NCBI GenBank assembly: GCA_001311585.1
Contig: BBBN01000035.1
Span: forward strand, 1 to 11,035
DNA from: Thermus sp. JCM 17653
GTDB lineage: Bacteria; Deinococcota; Deinococci; Deinococcales; Thermaceae
DNA: 11,035 nucleotides
Reading direction: 5' to 3'
Positions 1 through 6,350 of the stretch are shown piece by piece. Numbering within the stretch: the stretch's first letter is position 1; the number at the start of each line of letters is the position of its first letter. The notes beneath the pieces were generated by a model that worked only from the letters and a program-made list of their open reading frames with translations, made no database searches and was not told the DNA's origin. The position numbers and the translations under genes are program-made.

Positions 1-293
1 CCCCGGGGAGCGGGGCACGAGGGCCTTGGGGGGCGGCGCTCGGGCCCCGGGAAGAAAAGCTCCGCGCTCCTCCCGGGGCCAAGCCCCCCAAAGAGGGGGC
101 TATCCCCCAGCCTCGCCGCCTTGAACCAGTTCCCCGGCTTCATCCGCTCCGGAACCCAGACGGGCGCCGCCTGGAGGGCCTCCTGGGGGCTTTTAAGGCT
201 CGTGGCCAGCATCCAGTAGAAGGGGAAGGCCATGACCAGCCCCCCTGAAAGGAGGAGGAGGTGGACGAGAAGGGCGAAGGCTCTAGATCTCAT
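1..293 (-). CDS. Carbohydrate ABC transporter permease, MalG-like, N-terminal part (partial)
   Basis: Inner-membrane permease subunit of a sugar-type ABC importer, pairing with the MalF-like protein encoded just upstream. About 97 codons are visible before the window edge. It starts MRSRAFALLVHLL, followed by a first membrane segment ending in AFPFYWMLATSLKSPQEA. That pattern (hydrophobic helix, then P-FYWM---S-K) is typical of the MalG/UgpE N-terminus. The ATG at 293 lies inside the last codons of the upstream permease (11-nt overlap), so the two are probably translated together. Near 28-52 the frame becomes Arg/Pro-rich. A one-base shift gives APPPKALVPRSP, which reads better, so an indel is suspected there but cannot be proven. 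The EAA loop, which would confirm the family, lies outside the window. Substrate unknown. Confidence 0.75.
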   Translation of the reverse strand, partial: MRSRAFALLVHLLLLSGGLVMAFPFYWMLATSLKSPQEALQAAPVWVPERMKPGNWFKAARLGDSPLFGGLGPGRSAELFFPGPERRPPRPSCPAPR

Positions 294-1475
294 AGTTCAC
301 CCGCCTCTCCAGCACCCGCCGCTGCAGCAGGGTCAGCGCCAGGATGATCAGGAAGGTCACCATGGCGATGGCGCTGGCGTAGGAGAAGTCCGAGTCGCGG
401 AAGCCCTTGTTGTAGAGGTAGAAGGCCAGGGTCAGGGTGTCCTGGAGCACCCCGCCCGTGGGGGTAAGGACGTAGACCTGGGTGAAGACCTGGAAGGCCC
501 CGATGAGCCCCAGGGTGAAGAGGAAAAAGGTGGTGGGGGAAAGGAGGGGCCAGGTGATGAGGCGGTGCTTCTGGAAGAAGCTCGCCCCGTCCAGCTCGGC
601 GGCCTCGTAGTACTCCTTGGGGATGGCCTGAAGCCCCGCCAGGAGGATCACCACCTGGTAGCCCAGGAAGTGCCACACGCTCATGGCCATGACGGCCACG
701 AAGGCCAGGCTCGGGCCCGCCCAAAAGCCCTCGAGCTCCACCCCCAAGGGGCGCAGAAGCAGGGCGAAGACCCCGGTGGGGGTGTTGAGCCAGTCCAGGC
801 CCGGGGTGTGGAGGAGCCAGTTGAGGAAGCCGAACTCGGGGTGGTAGATCCAGCGCCACACGGCGGCCGCGGCGGTCAGGGCGGTGATGTAGGGGAGGAA
901 GAAGAGGGTCCGGTACAGCCCGAGGAAGGCCACCTGGGTGTTGAGGAGGATGGCCACGAAGGTGGCGAGGAGAAGCCCGGTGGGCACGGTGAAGACCACG
1001 TACCAGAAGGTGTTGCCCAAGCGCGCCAGAAGAGGGGGTCCTCGAGGAGGATGCGGTAGTTCTGAAGCCCCGCGAAGGCCGCCGGGCGTAGGAAGTTCAC
1101 CCGGTCAAAGAGGCTTAGGTAAAAGGCGTAGAAGGTGGGAAACACGTGCCATACCAGAAGGAGGGCCAGGGCCGGCCAGACCAAGGCCCAGCCGTAGAAG
1201 GCGGCCTGGGCCCTCTCGGGCAGGTGGCGTCCCCGCAGGAGGGCCACCAAGAGGGGGGCCAGAAAGGGGGCGGGGGGAAACCAGGGAGCCAAAAGGCCCA
1301 GCCCCAGGAGGAGGTGCACCCCTCCAAAGCGGAGCCCATAAAGGGCCAAGGCCCCGTAAAGGCCCAGGCCCAAACCCACCCCCCATCCGGGGACAAAACC
1401 CAGGCGCTCCCCGTACGCCCCCAGGGTGAGGAGCGCCCCCAGGGAAAGGAGCAAGTGGTAGGGAAAAGCCCGCAT
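283..1475 (-). CDS. Carbohydrate ABC transporter permease, MalF-like (one frameshift)
   Basis: Membrane permease of a sugar-type ABC importer. As written the frame breaks near 1020-1022. Joining ...LEDPLFWRA to LGNTFWYVVFTVPTG by adding one base gives 397 residues. The C-terminal half has the BPD_transp_1 pattern, including the cytoplasmic EAA loop EYYEAAELDGASFFQ followed by ITWPLLSP, which docks on the ATPase. The N-terminal 110 or so residues hold several extra hydrophobic segments before the usual helix (WALVWPALALLLVW); long N-terminal extensions also occur in MalF. I chose ATG 1475 because a TATACT -10 box (1490-1485) sits nine bases upstream; the longer open frame to 1826 only shadows tsaB. 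The next permease overlaps its 3' end. No ATPase or binding protein is visible, so the sugar cannot be assigned. Confidence 0.85.
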
Positions 1476-1484
1476 CCCCTGGGG

Positions 1485-1501
1485 AGTATATAGGATGGAG
1501 G
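1485..1501. promoter_or_regulatory. Overlapping divergent promoters for the permease operon and tsaB
   Basis: Only 27 bases separate the divergent start codons at 1475 (minus) and 1503 (plus). On the plus strand TAGGAT (1491-1496) is followed by six bases and then the GTG of tsaB, the spacing expected for a leaderless message. On the minus strand TATACT (1490-1485) is followed by nine bases and then the ATG of the permease. The two -10 boxes abut around TATATA (1487-1492), so RNA polymerase probably cannot occupy both at once. I see no good -35 on either side. Inference from motif and spacing only. Confidence 0.5.
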
Positions 1502-1502
1502 C

Positions 1503-2041
1503 GTGTGGACCCTGACCCTGGACACCGCCACCCCCTACCTTTCCCTGGGCCTTTTCCGGGGGGAGGAGGGCCTGGGCCGGGTGGTGCGGGTGGAGAGGCG
1601 GCACGAGGAGGTCCTCTTTGGCCTCCTGGACGAGCTCGTGGCCCAAGTGGGGGCGAGGCGGGAGGAGATCGGCGCCTGGTGCTTGGAGAAGGCCCCGGCT
1701 CCTACACGGGCCTGCGCATCGCCCTGGCGGCGGGGCTCGGCCTGGCCCAAGCCCTGGGGGCCCGGGTCTACGGGGTGAGCTCCCTCCTCGCCGCCTGCTG
1801 GCCCTTTTTGCAAGAGGGCGGGCCACCCCTTACCCCCCTCTTCACCGCCAGGAACCGCCTCTACTACGGGGCCACCTACGGGAAGGAAGGGGGAAAGCCC
1901 CTCGAGGTCATGCCCCCGAGGAAGCTCAAGGCGGAAGAGCTTCCCCCAGAAGGCCTCCTCCTGGACCCTCCCCCGGACCCCCGGGCCCTCTACGAGCTCC
2001 TGCCCTTCGCCCGGGAGGGCCTGGAACCCGTCTACCTCTGA
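1503..2041 (+). CDS. tsaB: tRNA N6-threonylcarbamoyladenosine synthesis protein TsaB (one frameshift)
   Basis: TsaB is the non-catalytic partner of TsaD in making t6A37 on ANN-decoding tRNAs in the cytoplasm. The start MWTLTLDTATPYLSLGL is the ASKHA-fold opening of the family, and GEGPGSYTGLRIALAAGLGLAQAL is its most conserved stretch. The second segment is one frame off: GCC CTG GTG CTT has lost a C near 1676, inside a CC run. Restoring it gives 179 residues, ending in EPVYL, the usual family C-terminus. That is shorter than the roughly 230 residues of E. coli TsaB, the loss being internal to the C-terminal half. GTG 1503 is supported by the family N-terminus and a -10 box six bases upstream; AGGA at 1492-1495 is a possible weak ribosome site. 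Confidence 0.9.
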
Positions 2042-2046
2042 TACCA

Positions 2047-2074
2047 CCCCATGCTGGCTTGCGCCAGCATGGGG
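2047..2074. terminator. Perfect 12-bp hairpin after tsaB (terminator-like or repeat)
   Basis: CCCCATGCTGGC (2047-2058), a TTGC loop and GCCAGCATGGGG (2063-2074) form a perfect 12-bp stem starting five bases after the tsaB stop. No T run follows on either strand, so it is not a textbook intrinsic terminator. It could stabilise the mRNA 3' end, act in factor-dependent termination, or be a dispersed palindromic repeat. The structure is directly visible; its role is inferred. Confidence 0.55.
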
Positions 2075-2195
2075 GCCCCGGTCAAAAAGGCCCGCAGCTT
2101 CCGTACTTGGGCTTAGGCGAAGGATTCACGCCAAAGGGGTATGACCCCTGGGCCAGGGAGGCGAAGGAAAGGGGAAGAAAGGGTACCGCGACCCC
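2075..2195. other. Intergenic stretch without a supported gene
   Basis: Between the hairpin and the end of the flavin reductase gene there is no convincing coding sequence. It contains a small inverted repeat, AGGGGT-ATG-ACCCCT (2135-2149). A plus-strand frame through about 2101-2190 reads YLGLGEGFTPKGYDPW and onward but has no start codon of its own and uses codons (TTG, TTA, GGA, CCA, TAT, AGA) that are uncommon in the neighbours. It may be a gene remnant or chance. Confidence 0.4.
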
Positions 2196-2844
2196 TCAAT
2201 CCGCTGCCACCCCGGGCAGGGGGGAGAGGTAGCGGTAGCTGGGAAGGGGCTCCCGGAAGGAGGTCCCCTTAAGCCTCTCCGCCAGGAGCACCAGGTTCTC
2301 CCCGGCGATGTGGGCGTCCTCCAAAAGCTCCGGGTTCTCCTTAAGGCTCCGCATCCCCTTGCGGTGGGCGTAAACCAGGCCCAAGGGAGCCAGGACGAAG
2401 CCCATGTAGCCCAAGGGGAGGAGCATCTGGGCGAGGGCCTGGCTCGCCCCCTCCTCCTCGGCCACCGCTAGAAGGGCCATGGGCTTCCCCAGGTTCAAAA
2501 GGCCCTGGTTCTCCATGGAGGTCATGCGCTCCAGGAGGGCTTCATCCGGGCGGAGGCGCTGAACCAGTAGACCGGGGTGGCGAAGACCACGGCGTCGGCG
2601 TTGAGGATGCGCTCCGCCACCCTGCCAAACCCGTCCCAGGCCCCTGCACGCAGGTCTCGGGGCCGCAGGAGGTGGGGTCTTGGGAGTAGTTCCCCGCGCA
2701 GAAGGGAAAGGGGTGTTTCACCAGGTCCAGGCGCTCGGTGATGGCCCCCTTGCGCCTGGCCGCCTCCAGAACCTCCTCCAAAAGCTCCGCCGTAAACCCC
2801 TCCGTCCGTGCCGATGCGTTGACGCCGAGCACGCGTAGGCTCAT
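2196..2844 (-). CDS. Flavodoxin-like NAD(P)H-dependent FMN reductase (two frameshifts)
   Basis: Predicted cytoplasmic flavoprotein oxidoreductase of the NADPH-dependent FMN reductase / iron-sulfur flavoprotein superfamily. Three pieces lie in different frames. Adding one base near 2641 and one near 2541 joins them into 216 residues. The N-terminus, MSLRVLGVNASARTEGFT, is the FMN phosphate loop. The central ADAVVFATPVYWFSASARM and KALLERM match the conserved T/SPVYW---S---K---DR segment. Between residues about 48 and 67 there is CAGNYSQDPTSC then GPETC, three cysteines where iron-sulfur flavoproteins carry a cluster; the spacing does not fit the classic four-Cys motif, so a cluster is not claimed. 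ATG 2844 is preferred over in-frame GTG 2853 because it begins at the family N-terminus. Substrate unknown. Confidence 0.82.
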
Positions 2845-2859
2845 AAATATCACCCAGAC

Positions 2860-2902
2860 ACTAAACCGCCTTTAGTATAACATGCGCAATTTAGGGACGG
2901 AA
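2860..2902 (-). promoter_or_regulatory. Candidate promoter with inverted-repeat operator for the flavin reductase
   Basis: On the minus strand TATACT (2879-2874) is preceded by a 17-base spacer and a weak -35, TTCCGT (2902-2897). An inverted repeat, ACTAAA-ccgcc-TTTAGT (2860-2876), overlaps the -10 box and extends downstream, a placement typical for a repressor. The local sequence is markedly AT-richer than its surroundings. The upstream lipoprotein gene ends at 2891, inside this promoter, so the reductase may have its own regulated transcription. No regulator gene is in the window. Confidence 0.45.
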
Positions 2903-3874
2903 GGCCCCGGCCACAAACTCCCCCATCCCCCGGGCCCGCACGGGATACCCCCGGAGGACCCCTTCCCCCAGCACCGGACCCTCCCAGTAGGCCACCCGGG
3001 TGGTCCGGGAAAGGATCTCCCCTTCCCGGAAGAGGGGCCTAAGGGCCAGGGAAAGCCCAGGGCCTTCCAGGCGCCAGGCCAGGGTGTAGGTGCGGCCCGA
3101 GGGGCTTCTCCAGGCCTCCCCGGGAAGGAAGGCCAGCTCCAGGGCCTCCACCCGCCCCAGGGGGTCCACCCGGCTGCCCAGGACCTGCACCACCTCCCCT
3201 CCTTGGTCCTTCACCTGGTAGGCCATAAGCTCCGAGCCGTCGGAGAGGTGGAGGCCGAACCAGTCCCAGGTGGCCGAAACCCCGGAAAGCTGCTCCCCCC
3301 ACTGGTGGTCCAGCCAGGACTCCCCCTGAACCCTCTCCCCCAGGACCCAACCCCAGGTCCCGGCCCGGGTGTAGGACTGGTAGTACATGCGCCCGGTGGC
3401 TTCCGTGCCCGAGTAGCCCGGGGGGTGGACCACGGGGGGCTTTTGGGGGAAGAAAAGGAGGTCCACCCCGGGGGCTTGGAGGCGGAACCCCTCCCCTTCC
3501 CGGAAGAAGCGCCAGCCCGCGAGCTCCAGCCTAGGCCCCGCCTCCGCCCGCCCCCTCTGGGCAAGGAGGTCCTGGTCGGAGGCTTCCAGGAAACGCCTTT
3601 CCCCGGTGCGGAGATCGGTAAGGGCCAGGTGGGCGGCGTGGAAGGCCCCGAAGAGGCTTCCCGGAAGGCCCAAGATGCGGTAGGAAGGGGGAGCATAGGC
3701 CTTGAAGAAGGCGAAGTGGAAGGCGTAGGGCTCTGCAAAACCCGAGGCGTACCACCACTCCAGGGGAGCGGGCTTGGGGTCCCAATCTCCAGGGTCGGGA
3801 AGCCGCTTCGGGTCCACCCCCAAAAGGGCAGGGGCGCAGGCGGCCAGAAGGAAGGGCAGGAGAAGCCAGGGCAT
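2891..3874 (-). CDS. AttH/CrtC-like lipocalin-domain lipoprotein (predicted secreted hydrolase family)
   Basis: An intact 327-residue gene. The N-terminus MPWLLLPFLLAACAPALLG is a lipoprotein signal peptide with lipobox LAAC, so the mature protein should be lipid-anchored outside the cytoplasmic membrane. The body matches the family that joins AttH-type secreted proteins and carotenoid 1,2-hydratase CrtC: an early WWYASG motif near residue 41, FHFAFFKAY, MYYQSYTRAGTWGW, and the signature GESWLDHQWGE near residue 185. Two lipocalin-like beta-barrels are expected. The family name does not fix the activity: lipid hydrolase, carotenoid hydratase and binding roles are all possible. ATG 3874 is supported by the signal peptide, GGGAGCAGG just upstream and a TAGAAT -10 box nine bases away. 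The flavin reductase follows 46 bases downstream on the same strand. Confidence 0.78.
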   Translation of the reverse strand: MPWLLLPFLLAACAPALLGVDPKRLPDPGDWDPKPAPLEWWYASGFAEPYAFHFAFFKAYAPPSYRILGLPGSLFGAFHAAHLALTDLRTGERRFLEASDQDLLAQRGRAEAGPRLELAGWRFFREGEGFRLQAPGVDLLFFPQKPPVVHPPGYSGTEATGRMYYQSYTRAGTWGWVLGERVQGESWLDHQWGEQLSGVSATWDWFGLHLSDGSELMAYQVKDQGGEVVQVLGSRVDPLGRVEALELAFLPGEAWRSPSGRTYTLAWRLEGPGLSLALRPLFREGEILSRTTRVAYWEGPVLGEGVLRGYPVRARGMGEFVAGAFRP

Positions 3875-3883
3875 CCTGCTCCC

Positions 3884-3911
3884 ATTCTAGGCCTAAGGAA
3901 AGGGGTAAAGT
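3884..3911. promoter_or_regulatory. Divergent promoters for the AttH-like gene and tatD
   Basis: The 43-base gap between divergent starts (3874 minus, 3918 plus) holds TAGAAT (3889-3884, minus) nine bases before the ATG, and TAAAGT (3906-3911, plus) exactly six bases before the GTG of tatD. The latter spacing fits a leaderless message. A palindrome TAGGCCTA (3888-3895) lies between the two boxes. AAAGGGG (3899-3905) could alternatively act as a ribosome site for tatD. No clear -35 is seen. Confidence 0.45.
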
Positions 3912-3917
3912 GGGGCC

Positions 3918-4673
3918 GTGACCGACACCCACGCCCACCTGGACTTCCTGGAACCCGAGGAGCTCGCCGAGGTGAAGGCCCACCTCCCAAGGCTTCGGGC
4001 CGTGCTCACCCTGGGGGTGGACCCAGGCCGCTGGGAGAAGACCCTAAGCCTCGCCCAGGGGAACGTCTACGCTGCGGTGGGCCTCCACCCCACCAGCGCC
4101 CACCTCCTCTCCCCCGAGGTGGAGGAGGCCCTCCGCCACTACGCCCGAAACGAGCGGGTGCGGGCCATCGGGGAGACGGGCCTGGACTACCACTGGACCC
4201 CGGAGACCAGGCCCGCCCAGCTCAAGGCCCTGGACTTCCAGGCGGCCTTGGCGGAGGAGCTCGGCCTACCCCTGGTCCTCCACGTGCGGAGCCGGGACGG
4301 GAAGGCAGAAGAGGACCTCGCGGAATGGCTCCTGGCCCACCGGCCACGAAAGGCCGTCCTTCACGCCTTCTCCGGCCACCCCGCCCTGGAGGCGGCGGGA
4401 CTAAAGGTGGGGGCTTACTTCAGCTTCGCCGGCCCCCTCACCTACCGGAAAAACGCCGCCCTCCGCGAGGCCGCGGCCCGGCTCCCGGAGGACAGGCTTC
4501 TGGTGGAGACCGACACCCCCTTCCTCCCCCCGGAGCCCCACCGAGGAAAGCGCAACCTTCCCCACTACGTGCGCCATACCCTGGAGAAGCTCGCCGAGGT
4601 GCGAGGGGCGGACTTCGCCGAGATGGAGGCCCGCACCGACCACAACGCCCAGGTATGCTTTGGGTGGACATGA
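3918..4673 (+). CDS. tatD: TatD-family metal-dependent deoxyribonuclease
   Basis: Intact, 251 residues, a normal length for TatD. TatD proteins are cytoplasmic TIM-barrel hydrolases with Mg2+-dependent 3'-5' exonuclease activity on DNA. All expected metal ligands are present: H5 and H7 in MTDTHAHLDF, E86 in AIGETGLDYH, H122 in LHVRSRD, H149 in VLHAFSG, and D199 in VETDTPFLPPEPHRGKRNLP. The GTG start is fixed by the HxH motif, which always sits at the extreme N-terminus. The stop codon overlaps the ATG of the next gene (ATGA at 4670-4673), so translation of the secreted PLD-family protein is probably coupled to it. The exact substrate is not shown by sequence; some family members act on RNA ends or D-aminoacyl-tRNA. 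Confidence 0.93.
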   Translation: MTDTHAHLDFLEPEELAEVKAHLPRLRAVLTLGVDPGRWEKTLSLAQGNVYAAVGLHPTSAHLLSPEVEEALRHYARNERVRAIGETGLDYHWTPETRPAQLKALDFQAALAEELGLPLVLHVRSRDGKAEEDLAEWLLAHRPRKAVLHAFSGHPALEAAGLKVGAYFSFAGPLTYRKNAALREAAARLPEDRLLVETDTPFLPPEPHRGKRNLPHYVRHTLEKLAEVRGADFAEMEARTDHNAQVCFGWT

Positions 4674-6247
4674 GGCGCCTTTTGGTCTTCCTCTGGCTTT
4701 TGGGCCTGGCCCTGGCGGCGCCCCGCCTGGTGGTGGAGCCCGAGGACGGGGTAAAGCCCCTCCTGGACCTCATCGCCTCCGCGCGGCAGGAGGTCCTGGT
4801 GAAGATGTACCTCTGGACCCCAAGCCGCATGGACGTGGTGGAGGCCCTGGGCGAGGCGGTGAAGCGGGGGGTGAGGGTAAGGGTCCTCCTGGAGCGGGAG
4901 CTCGGGGGGAAGGGTGGACCTCGAGGTCTTCCAGGCCCTGAAGGGGCGGGGGGTAGAAGTCAGGCTCACCACGCCTTTCCGCTTCGTCTTCGTGCACGAA
5001 AAAAAGCCTGGTGGTGGACCGCAAATGGGCCTGGGTGGGGACCATGAACCTCACGGGAAGCTCCTTCACCGCCAACCGGGAGTACGCCTGATCCTGGACG
5101 ACCCCAGGCAGGTGGCCGAGATCGCCCGGGTCTTTGAGGCCGACTGGGAAGGGGAAAGGCTGGACCTCTCCCGGGCGCTCCTCGTTTGGTCCCCAAGCCG
5201 CACCTTAGGAGGGGTCAAGGAGGGAAACGCCCGGGAGGTCCTTCTGGGCCTCATCCGGGGGGCCAAAAGGGAGCTCTTCCTGGAGCACCAGGCCATGGCC
5301 GACCCCGAGGTGGTGGAGGCCCTGAAGGAGGCCTTGAGCCGGGGAGTGCGGGTGCGCCTCCTGGGAAGCCTCAGGAGCCCGGGGACACCTACTTCCTGGA
5401 GGGAGCCCTGGCCCTGAGCCGCCGGGGCCCTGGTGCGTTTCCTGCCCGACCCTTACGTCCACGCCAAGGTCCTGGTACGGGACGGGGAGGAGGCCCTTCT
5501 GGGAAGCCACAACCTGAGCGCCAACTCCCTGAACGCCAATCGGGAGCTTTCGGTGCGCCTCACCCCCCGGGAGGCTCCCGAGGCCTTTAGGAGGCTCCTT
5601 TCCGTGATGGAAGGGGACTGGACAAGGGCCCTTCCGGAAAACCCCTTCGCCCTTCCCCCGGTGGAAGGGGTGGTCTCCTGGCAAGAGGCCCCCCGGTACT
5701 TCGGCCGCGTGGCACGGTGGAGGGGGTGGTCCAGGCGGTGGAGGACCGGGGCACGGTGGCCTTCTTAAAGTTCGGCCCGGGGGAGAGCGACCTCAGGCTG
5801 GTGGTCTTCCCCAGAAGCTATGGCCTCTTCGCCCAGCCTTTCCCCCAGAGCTACTTGGGCAAGAGGGTGCGGGCCAAAGGGCGGATCGTCCTCTACGCCG
5901 GGTATTACGAGATCGTCCTGGAGGGCCCGGAAAGCCTCGAGGTGCTGGATGGAAGCCTTAAGGCCCTGGGCTACGAGGTGAGCCCCATAGAGGGGGGCTT
6001 CTACGGGGAAAAGCGCCGGGGCGGGGTGGTCTACCAGGTCTTCTACTCGGAAAAGGGCAACCTGCGCCTGAGGCGGAAGCGCCTCCTCAAGGAGGAGGCC
6101 CGCCCCCTCGCCCTGGCGGGGGTGGAGGGGGAGTGGGCCGCCCGGTGGGAAGTGGAGGAAAACTTCTTCGCCGTGGCCCCTCCCGAAGATCTTCCCCCTC
6201 TGGTCCTGGCCTTCGAGCGGCTTGACCTCGAGGGCACAAACCCCTAA
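4670..6247 (+). CDS. Secreted phospholipase-D-family protein with C-terminal OB-like domain (about six frameshifts)
   Basis: The reconstructed protein is 525 residues. MRRLLVFLWLLGLALA-A is a signal peptide, so it acts outside the cytoplasm. Two PLD half-sites follow: VHEKSLVVD (H109, K111, D116) with GTMNLTGSS, and VHAKVLVRD (H264, K266, D271) with GSHNLSANS. Such HKD pairs make a phosphodiesterase of the PLD/Nuc/cardiolipin-synthase superfamily. Residues about 345-426 (VEGVVQAVEDRGTVAF through GKRVRAKGRIVLYAGYYEIV) resemble an OB-fold nucleic-acid-binding domain, favouring a nuclease over a lipase; the last 100 residues are unrecognised. As written the frame breaks near 4913 (+1), 5004 (+1, A run), 5088 (-1), 5365 (-1), 5426 (+1) and 5716 (-1). 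These sum to zero and give exactly 526 codons. The start overlaps the tatD stop (ATGA); ATG 4655 is an alternative. Confidence 0.82.
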
Positions 6248-6250
6248 ACT
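6222..6250 (+). promoter_or_regulatory. Promoter for the leader peptide and aspS2
   Basis: TTGACC (6222-6227), a 17-base spacer and TAAACT (6245-6250) form the best sigma-70-type promoter in the window. It lies in the last codons of the PLD-family gene, and its -10 box contains that gene's TAA stop. Transcription would start near 6257-6258, a few bases before the leader ATG at 6261, so the leader ORF would be almost leaderless. Confidence 0.65.
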
Positions 6251-6260
6251 TAAGCCCAAC

Positions 6261-6287
6261 ATGCGCCCGCGCCGCAACAACGGCTAG
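6261..6287 (+). CDS. Candidate leader peptide MRPRRNNG with tandem Asn codons
   Basis: ATG CGC CCG CGC CGC AAC AAC GGC TAG encodes eight residues. The two adjacent AAC codons (6276-6281) sit four bases before a TAG stop. One base after the stop a G6 run begins, which is the first arm of two competing hairpins upstream of aspS2. This is the architecture of an amino-acid-sensing leader, and the amino acid matches: in T. thermophilus, AspRS-2 supplies Asp-tRNA(Asn) for conversion to Asn-tRNA(Asn). The ATG lies about 3 bases after the predicted transcription start, so translation would be near-leaderless. The ORF and its position are seen directly; the function is inferred. An eight-codon ORF can arise by chance. 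Confidence 0.6.
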   Translation: MRPRRNNG

Positions 6288-6288
6288 C

Positions 6289-6350
6289 GGGGGGCAGGAG
6301 GAAGCCCCCCCCGGTCCCTTTTGGCCGGGGGGGCTAAGGCTTAGGGAGGG
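6289..6350 (+). promoter_or_regulatory. Candidate attenuator: two mutually exclusive hairpins before aspS2
   Basis: Stem A pairs GGGGGGC (6289-6295) with GCCCCCC (6304-6310) over an eight-base loop and is followed by CCGGTCCCTTTT. Stem B pairs GCCCCCCCCGG (6304-6314, one C bulged) with CCGGGGGGGC (6325-6334). Both need the same C run, so only one can form. A ribosome held at the Asn codons would cover the G run of stem A and favour stem B. Stem A has only an imperfect T-rich tail (TCCCTTTT) and stem B has none, so the switch could act on termination or on access to the aspS2 ribosome site GGGAGGG (6344-6350). Loop bases TCCCT (6315-6319) could also pair with AGGGA (6343-6347). Run lengths may carry sequencing error. 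Confidence 0.5.

Noticed and set aside
232..1059. A 275-codon plus-strand open frame
   Set aside because: Antisense to the MalF-like permease; Glu/Gly-rich shadow translation with no recognisable motif.
876..1826. Long minus-strand frame suggesting a permease start at 1826
   Set aside because: The part upstream of 1475 is antisense to tsaB and Arg/Pro-rich. A promoter and a hydrophobic N-terminus support ATG 1475.
2882..5047. A 721-codon plus-strand open frame
   Set aside because: It is antisense to the well-supported AttH-like gene and out of frame with tatD, with Pro/Gly/Arg-rich composition typical of GC-rich shadow frames. Only its end, from 4670, is real (start of the PLD gene).
4670..6247. 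Decayed pseudogene or several short PLD-like genes
   Set aside because: The indels sum to zero, both HKD motifs and the signal peptide are intact, and neighbouring essential genes carry the same kind of break, so error is more likely than decay.
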